DNA of 64,000 bases from Anaeramoeba flamelloides (taxonomy: Eukaryota > Metamonada > Anaeramoebidae). How positions within the stretch are numbered: position 1 is the first letter of the stretch; each line of letters begins with the position of its first letter. Of the stretch, positions 57,667 through 64,000 are shown one piece after another. The notes below the pieces were generated by a model. That model did no database searches. It was not told the DNA's origin and worked only from the letters and a program-made list of their open reading frames with translations. Where the stretch lies: contig JANTQA010000016.1 in NCBI GenBank assembly GCA_027625915.1, positions 3,725,001-3,789,000 of the forward strand. Reading direction: 5' to 3'. The translations under genes and the position numbers were made by a program.

Positions 57667-59089
57667 GTCAACATCAGAAGATGATGATGGGAGGTTTAGT
57701 ACATTTGTAAAAAGCAAAAACAACAAAGAAAAAGTTATTCCTCATCTAGAGAATATTGGATCGATTGTGTATAAGGGAAGGGGTTCAAATCCACTTTCAC
57801 AAATTAAGGCATCTGATTTGTTGGAAAAAATAAAGCAAGGCTTTAATAAAAAAATGGAGAATGAAGATTCAGATAACTTGGGTGTTTTGACAGAAACTTC
57901 TGATTCTTCGAACGATTCTGACTCTGGCACTGGTTCTGGTTCTGGCTCTGACTCTGGTTCCATTGCTAGTTCTGGTTCTGGTTCTGGCTCTGGCTCTGGC
58001 TCTGGCTCTGGTTCTGGTTCTGGTTCAAGTTCTGATTTTGGTTCTGGTTATGACACAAGTTCTGGCACGAGTTCTAGTTCTGGGTCCAGTTTTAATTTTT
58101 CAAATGATTTAAATTCAGAAAATATCGTCAATTCTCTCGATGAAGGATCAAATAATAATCCGTTTCTTTTAGATTCAGGAAGTGGAGGCTTTGTTGAAAG
58201 ATCTGATGATCAAAATAATGAAATCCAAGAGCAATATGCACAAAATTTACTTTTCAAATTTGAAAAAAGTAAGGAAGTAGATATTTTTAAAAAAAATGAT
58301 AGCAATAGCGAAAATGAAAATGAATTTAAAAAATCCAAAATTTTTCCATGGGAAAAAAGAGAAAAAGACAATAAGGGCAATTATGATCATGATGGTGACT
58401 TTGACTACGAAAATGATGATGATGATGATGATGAATATCTTAATGATCGAAAAAACAGAAAAAAAAAACAAGTATATATTGCAACCTTTGTCGACGAATA
58501 TGGCAAGCATATTCTATCCCAAGAAAATTCACTATTACGAGAGAATTTGTCAAAGCAACAAACACAGGTCGACCATTTAACCTTACAGATGGTATCTTCA
58601 GCTGAGCATCTAAAAAATGTACAAAAGGTTATTTCCAATAATGACAAATCAACCAAAGCAAGTTTAATTCAAAAAAGTGAAAAATTGGAAACGATAAATG
58701 TGCAAATGGAACAATCAATAGAAAAAATGGAAAGGGAATGCGAAAACATGGAAAATAAATGGAAAAATCTAATAAAAGCAGGTTCAAAATATGAAAGCCA
58801 AGAAATATTTCGAAAAAAATTCATTTCTTATTATGCCCCTCAATTTCCAAATAAGAAAAATTATAAACCAGTGATAAATAAAATTAGAGAACTACACGCT
58901 CTAATCGGCTTGCTGTCCTCTAGAATCGAAAGAATAGAGCAATCTTCAAGATCAGAAATTGAACACAAAAATAATCAGTCACGATTAAAGGATATTAAAC
59001 TAATGAAAAGTAAAATTCTTCTTGGAATGTTAGAAACTCAATTGTTTGATAATAGATCAAAGGAATTTTTAAATCCAAAAAACAATTAA
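55919..59089 (+). CDS. PH-domain protein with Ser/Gly-rich linker and C-terminal coiled coil
   Basis: Single exon, 1056 residues, starting at ATG 55919 (ATTTTTTCAAAATG). Residues about 7-95 form a PH-like fold: [20 protein letters not shown], then [16 protein letters not shown] and a final helix [14 protein letters not shown] second PH-like region spans about 220-325 ([20 protein letters not shown] to [18 protein letters not shown]). PH domains usually bind phosphoinositides or proteins at membranes. Between and after them are low-complexity stretches: NENE repeats, Lys/Gly (KGKGKG) near 420-435, Ser runs near 565-580, and a Ser/Gly repeat near 660-705. The last 200 residues are helical, with heptad-like coiled coil at about 865-950 and 985-1020. 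It may be a membrane-linked adaptor; a direct link to the SAC9 gene is speculation. Confidence 0.85.
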
Positions 59090-59444
59090 CCACAAATTAT
59101 TCTATATTTTACCGTTTTTTTTAAAAAATTTTTCAGTTATTCTTTTTGATATTTTTTTTTTATTGATTTTTTATTTATGCTCTTTTTATTTTAATTTTTC
59201 TTTGAGATATATTCGATCAAAATAAAAAAATTATTTTCAAAAAATATTTCAATTTTGAAATACAAAGAAATAAAATAATAAAATATTGAATTATTTTTTT
59301 GGTTATTTGTTTGTTTGTCTCTTCTATTGAAAGGTTTTTTGGAGGGTTTTTTTTTTTTTTTTTCGAGGCCAGTTATGTATTACAGTGTTTAAAATATGAT
59401 TAAAAATAATTTTAAATTCTAAAAATTGAAAATCTCCAAATCGA
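59090..59444. other. 3' flank, nothing recognised
   Basis: T-rich DNA downstream of the PH-domain gene with no terminal-repeat matches. Confidence 0.4.
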
Positions 59445-59547
59445 TCTCAACTTCATTTAATCCGAAGGTGACCAGGTGAAAAATGAAAAATTTCACCTTT
59501 TGTTTGATAGGAATCATCCAATGTCAGACTGTTTCGAAATAAGAGTA
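59445..59547. repeat. Dispersed repeat F, fragment 3
   Basis: CTTCATTTAATCCGAAGGTG...GAATCATCCAATG...TTTCGAAATAAGAG matches the left 100 bp of 52264-52850. It is cut off by the Tc1 element starting at 59548, which probably inserted into it. Confidence 0.5.
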
Positions 59548-61023
59548 CAGTCAGTTCCACTTTTAAGTCACAAACTTTTTAAAAAAAACAAGACCAAATA
59601 CATTACCAATTTAAAGTTCAAATATTGAAATCTCGATCCAAAATAGTGGGGCAATTTTAAAAACAAAAAAAAAAAATCTTGTGTTTTGGAATACTCATCT
59701 ACTCGAACCTAATGAAAGAAAGTTAAAATAAGTAACAATAAAAAAACATTTTTGTGATCTCTGAAATATTATTTTAACTTAAATCGTAAAAAAAATATAA
59801 AAAAAATAATAATAAAAAAATTTTTGGATTTTTTTTTTTAAAAAAATACCCATTTCAGTTGCATTTTAACTGGACTACTAACTTAAGTCTCATTTTCATT
59901 TAATTACTCAAATTATCAATCATAAACCAATCAATATTTTTACAAACCTAACGAACAACTTTTTACAATTTTATAGGACTTTTAAGAAAGTTTCATTTAA
60001 TCTCCTTGACATTATACCCCATGAATTTTCGATTGGATTGGGGTCTGGAGAAATTCCTGATTTTACAGAAAAATGTTACACCTTTTCCAAGTAATCTATT
60101 ATTGTTTCAGCAGTGAGAGTGGGTTCACCATCTTGCATAAATAAACAATTTTTACCAATAAATTTCCAATAACTAATAAATAAGCCGCATTTCAACATCA
60201 TTCAAATTCATAAACTTTTTCGATTTACAGTCAGTTTCACTTTTAAAGCACAAACTAATAACGAAAATCAAGAGACAAAAAAATCTCAAATTAAAGCACA
60301 AAATTTGGAATTTTTTATTTTACAAATTATTTTACCAGAATTTCAATTTTGTGCTTTAATTTGAGATTTTTTTTGTGCCTTAAATTTCGTTGAAATTTTG
60401 TGCCTTAAAAGTGAAACTGACTGTACTCGTTTGGTGAATTTAATTAGGTATAAAATCCAGTCCTAAGTGTTAAACCCCCCCAAAAAAAATTACTTTTAGA
60501 CTAAATTTTGATAAATTCTCAAAACAGAATCTATCAAAAAAAAGAAAAAGAAAAAAATTACAAGAAAAATAAAAAAAGAAAAAAAGGATTTTTGCTTTTT
60601 ATTTAAAAGAAAAATAAAAAAATCTTCAAGTTCTCCCTATTTTTTCCAAATTTTACCACATGAACCTTCAAGATAAAAACAAGTTTCATGAGAAAATACA
60701 ATTTTTTGCCAATCTGTTTTTTTTTTTAAGATTGAGTTTGGCAAACTACAATCTTCTTTCTTTTTGCCTTTCACTTACAAAGTGATTTAGTTTTGGAAAC
60801 CAAAATTTGAATTTTAATTCATTTTGATTGGTCCAAACCGTATTCTTACCAATGTTAATATCCAATTTAGATTCAATTTTGTTTGATAATAGTTTGTTAC
60901 TTATTCGTCAATATTTCTTTTGTTTTTTTTTCAACAAGTTTTTTATTTCTTCATTAATTTTTCTTTTTCTCCCTGTCAACTTATTATTTTTTTAACTAAC
61001 TTAACTTAAAAAAGTGTTTTTTT
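59548..61023 (-). mobile_element. Tc1/mariner-type transposon, copy 1, decayed
   Basis: The terminal repeat at 59548 (after TA) reads CAGTCAGTTCCACTTTTAAG. On the minus strand a transposase is readable with interruptions: MQDGEPTLTAETIIDYLEK near 60140-60080 and PDPNPIENSWGIMSRRLNET near 60049-59990, the second and third acidic-residue blocks of a Tc1 DDE domain. The stretch 61010-60440 matches 63125-63715 in inverted orientation. The far terminal repeat was not found, so the right boundary is approximate. A 196-bp MITE lies inside. Confidence 0.8.
60228..60423. mobile_element. 196-bp palindromic MITE inside the Tc1 element
   Basis: Ends CAGTCAGTTTCACTTTTAAA and inverse, flanked by TA (60226-60227, 60424-60425). 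The inner halves also pair (AAATCTCAAATTAAAGCACA / TGTGCTTTAATTTGAGATTT), so nearly the whole unit is a hairpin. Its ends match the terminal repeat of the surrounding Tc1 element, so it is probably a deletion derivative mobilised by the same transposase. Confidence 0.92.
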
Positions 61024-61630
61024 TTTGTAAAAATAAGAAAAGATACTCTATGAAGTTATTAAATCAAAAGATATTTCAATCTGTGTTTTCACAGATACAC
61101 AAGAGTAAATATAAAAATGGTATCTAAAAAAATTTTTATTGCTCAACAAATTCAAAATTTTCTTAAATTTCGATTTTTGGTGTTTAGAAGTCTCTAGGAC
61201 TTCTATTTTTCGAGATATTGTCCAAAATCGATTTTTATATACAAATTTTTTAATAGTGATTTTTCACAACTATTTTGGGCAATAACTCGAAAAATACAAG
61301 AGCCCCAATAAAATGAAAAATTGAGATTGTTTTTATATTTTTTATATAGTGACCCCCATAGATTAAAATGAATTTTAAAGTTTTTTTTTAATTGTAGGTT
61401 TTACTATATATAAATAATTTAAAATCTTCTACTCCTCACATGGAAAAAACTACTTAGTTACCAGTATTTATCCGAATTTTGGTACCTTAAGAGGATTTGA
61501 ATTTTTGAAAAAAAAATTTTTGAAAAGATTTAAAGATAAATTCAGGTAGCAAACATGTACACTTTAATTGATCAAATTATATATAAAAATTTTAAAAAAA
61601 AATAAATAAAAAACTATTAATTTAATTGAT
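61024..61630. other. Spacer between inverted Tc1 copies, left part
   Basis: AT-rich. A palindromic pair TTTTTCGAGATATTGTCCAAAA (61207) and TTTTGGGCAATAACTCGAAAAA (61274) is present. No coding frame. Confidence 0.4.
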
Positions 61631-61707
61631 CTTATAAGGAATCGAGCTCCGGCTACACACTTTTCAAATTTTGAGATCTCGGTGCTCTACCGCTGAGCTA
61701 ATGAGTA
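61631..61707 (-). tRNA. tRNA-like sequence with A and B boxes, probably a pseudogene
   Basis: On the minus strand TAGCTCAGCGGTAGAGCA (61700-61683) is a perfect A-box/D-arm sequence, with the D stem GCTC/GAGC paired. GAGCTCGATTCC (61649-61638) is a near-consensus B box. Between them a clean anticodon stem-loop could not be drawn (the segment contains GAGATCTCAAAATTTG), and the acceptor stem does not pair. It may be an intron-bearing tRNA, a decayed tRNA, or the head of a SINE. No anticodon is assigned. Confidence 0.45.
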
Positions 61708-63099
61708 ATTATTGGATATTTTAAAATTATAAAATTCTGAAGATAATAAAATTGAATTTTTAATTGAGTAATTTTTCTAATATATATTTTTTTTGAAAAA
61801 AAATACTATAAGTTTTATACGATTAAAAAATTTGTTTTTTTTTTTCATTGTAAAAAAATTAAAAAATTTAAAATTGAATTGAAAAAAACTTATTAAAAAA
61901 AATTTTTTTTTTGAAAAAAATCATTTTAATAGGAAATTCTAGTAAAAATTTTTTTGAATTTTTTTAGCATTTTTTTTATATTTTTCTAGTGAATACACTA
62001 TCAAAAATTTGAAAAAATGAATATTTAGATAAAATAAGATGAGGTCTAATAATTTTTTTTTCAAAATATTGGTTATGTGAATTTTTTTTCTGTTAAATTA
62101 GAAAAAAATGAAATTTTACTAGAGTTATCCAATTAAAAAAAAATTTTTTTTTAAACATTGTTTTTCAGTTAAAATAAAAATAAAAATCATTTTTTTGAGA
62201 TGTTTAAAAAAAATAATATTTCTTTCAAAGTTACCAATTTTTAGTAGTTTAAAGAATATTTTTAAAAAAATTTTTTATATACATTTTTTAAAATTTTTAA
62301 TTTTGAAAAAAGTCAAAAACACCCATTTTAACAACTAAATATTTTCGAAACCACTAACCCTCATAAAGTTTAAATTTAAAAAATTCACAAAAAAAAAATC
62401 AAAATAAAAAATTTTTGAAAAAAATTTTTTTGTCTAAATCAAATTATTTTTTATATTTATTTTATCAACTAATATTCAGAGTAACTTATGTATTTTTATA
62501 ATTAACTTTGATAAAAGTGAAAAAAAAAATAAAAAAAAAATTTTTTTAATCTAAAAAAAAAAATTTCAAAATTAAAAATTTAATAACTTTTGTAGTTTAA
62601 AATATATTATAAATATAATATTTGAGTAAATCAAAAATGGGAAAATCGAAAGAGCAGTAAAAAAATTTTCAAAAAAATTTTTTTTTTTTAAACCTTCATT
62701 TTTTCAAATTTTTTCACTAAAATCATATTTTTGATTGAAAATTACCCTAGTAAGATGATCTTTAAAACACCAAAAAAAAATTATTTTTGTGTGAAAATAT
62801 ACCTTTTTTAGAAATGAAAAATTCAAAAAAAAATTTTTTTTTGGCAAAAAATCGAAAATTGAGAATAACTTCTAAAATAGAGGTGATAAAGAGCTCTAAA
62901 CTTGAAAAATCAATTTTTCAGATGATTTTGATTTTGGAACGATGAGTAATTCGCCCAGAGATCCAATATTTATAAATTCAATTTTTTTCAATTTATACTT
63001 GTGTATCACCTTTTTGATGGTGATTAATAAATGTTCTGATTTTTTTTTTCTTCTACAACACTTTGGACGCAATTCGATGATTTTTACTCTTATTGAGGA
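61708..63099. other. Spacer between inverted Tc1 copies, right part
   Basis: Extremely AT-rich with alternating A and T runs. A 65-codon frame at 62942-63139 begins MSNSPRDPIF and could belong to the 5' part of the second Tc1 copy, but it does not match copy 1 here. Nothing else was recognised. Confidence 0.4.
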
Positions 63100-64000
63100 T
63101 CTTTTCTTATTTTTACAAAAAAAAAAAACACTTTTTTAAGTTAAGTTAGTTAAAAAAAATAATAAGTTGACAGGGAGAAAAAGAAAAATTAAAGAAGAAA
63201 TAAAAAATTTTGTTGAAAAGAAAATAATGACAATATTGACGAATAAGTAACAAACTATTATCAAACAAAATTGAATCTAAATTGGATATTAACATTGGTA
63301 AGAATTCGGTTTGGACCAATCGAAATGAATTAAAATTCAAATTTTGGTTTCCAAAACAATGGACTTATTAAGTGAAAGACAAAAAAGAAAGGAGATTGTT
63401 GTTTGCCAAACCCAATTTTGAAAAAAAAAATCAGATTGGCAAAAAGTTGTATTTTCTCATGAAAATTGATTTTATCTTGAAGGTTCATGTGGTAAAATTT
63501 GGAGAAAATAGGGAGAACTTGAAGATTTTTTTATTTTTATCTAAATAAAAAGCACAAATCCTTTTTTTCCTATTTTATTTTTCTTGTAATTTTTTTCTTT
63601 TTCTTTTTTTTTGATAGATTCTGTTTTGAGAATTTATCAAAATTTATTCCAAAAGTTATGTTTTTTTTTGAGGGTTTAACACTTAGGACTGGATTTTATA
63701 CCTAATTAAATCGACCAAACAAGTAAATCGAAAAAGTTTGTGAATATGAATGATGATGAAATGCTGCTTATTTATTAGTTATTGAAAATTTATAGGGTAA
63801 AATTTGTTTTTTTTATGCAAGATGGTGAATCCACGCTCACTGCTGAAACAACAATAGATTACTTGGAAAAAAGTGTGACATTTTTCGAAACATACCAGCA
63901 AATTCATCAGACCTTAACCCAATCGAAAACTCGTATGGTATAATGTCAAGGTGATTAAAGGAAGATTATAGAAAAGTCCTTAAAAGTGGAAAAAGTTGTT
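63100..64000 (+). mobile_element. Tc1/mariner-type transposon, copy 2, runs off the window
   Basis: Inverse match of copy 1: TTAAGTTAAGTTAGTTAAAA (63136), TGACAGGGAGAAAAAGAAAA, TTGGTTTCCAAAAC, TTTCTCATGAAAA, TTGAAGGTTCATGTGGTAAA, ATGCAAGATGGTGAATCCA, and AACCCAATCGAAAACTCGTA (the NPIENS block) near 63917. It lacks the MITE: the site reads AACAAGTAAATCGAAAAAG at 63718-63736. Frame changes and stops are present. Confidence 0.8.

Noticed and set aside
56040-58656. Many frames of 70-136 codons antisense to or out of frame with the PH-domain gene
   Set aside because: All come from low-complexity repeats (KGKG, SGSG, NENE); only the 1056-residue frame has domain-like sequence.
1-64000. Retrovirus-like, LTR or Polinton-type elements
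   Set aside because: No long direct terminal repeats with coding between them, and no capsid-, envelope-, integrase- or protein-primed-polymerase-like frames were recognised.

Overview
The window is very AT-rich eukaryotic DNA, probably a nuclear contig of a free-living protist. Evidence: genes broken by short GT-AG introns with T-rich acceptors, standard stop codons, long Lys/Glu/Asn/Ser low-complexity tracts inside otherwise ordinary signalling proteins, and no bacterial operon structure. This style (KE-, NE- and poly-E repeats, VPS9, PH and SAC-type proteins) recalls Anaeramoeba-like or other amoeboid protists. That placement is inference.

Eight protein-coding genes can be supported. From the left: an unrecognised Asn-rich protein (2940-4503, +); a helical protein with RGS-like stretches at its N-terminus (7936-10261, +); a five-exon gene for a SAC9-type phosphoinositide phosphatase (20435-12156, -), the clearest identification in the window; an acidic, Gln/Thr-rich, possibly nuclear protein (27872-26142, -); a six-helix membrane protein resembling the Frag1/DRAM/Sfk1 family (38643-37843, -); a VPS9-type Rab exchange-factor candidate with a short C-terminus (43906-45580, +); an unrecognised Lys/Glu/Asn-rich protein with an unresolved 5' end (about 51172-52097, +); and a PH-domain, Ser/Gly-rich, coiled-coil protein (55919-59089, +). 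SAC9, VPS9 and PH proteins all belong to phosphoinositide or endosomal membrane signalling, but their orientations and spacing do not suggest a functional cluster.

The gene-poor DNA is mostly old, mostly non-autonomous transposons. Tc1/mariner-type elements with TA target duplications dominate. In two places the window holds both a filled and an empty copy of the same site: a 1047-bp Tc1 element inside a 0.6-kb carrier repeat (5361-6994 against 40248-40833), and a 196-bp palindromic MITE inside a Tc1 transposase (60228-60423 against 63724-63725). Other families are 75-280-bp-arm inverted repeats (21630, 30557, 33666), a TTATAACA-rich MITE (35021, 46033), a MITE family with head-to-head copies (20640, 28794, 31606, 31830) and decayed LINE fragments (718, 48380, 50392).

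The most unusual signal is a family of short hairpin modules that occurs in clusters (1083, 7138, 16585, 17690, 32520, 49216, 49647, 50232). Each cluster mixes a few hairpin types with a GTCAAGTGCC/GTAGAGTGCC decamer and CCTAACG-like spacers. One cluster sits exactly between two adjacent codons of a LINE zinc-knuckle region, so these modules move as units.

No rRNA, CRISPR array, retrovirus-like element, Polinton or toxin gene was recognised. Two tRNA-derived sequences are present, one of them apparently retroposed.
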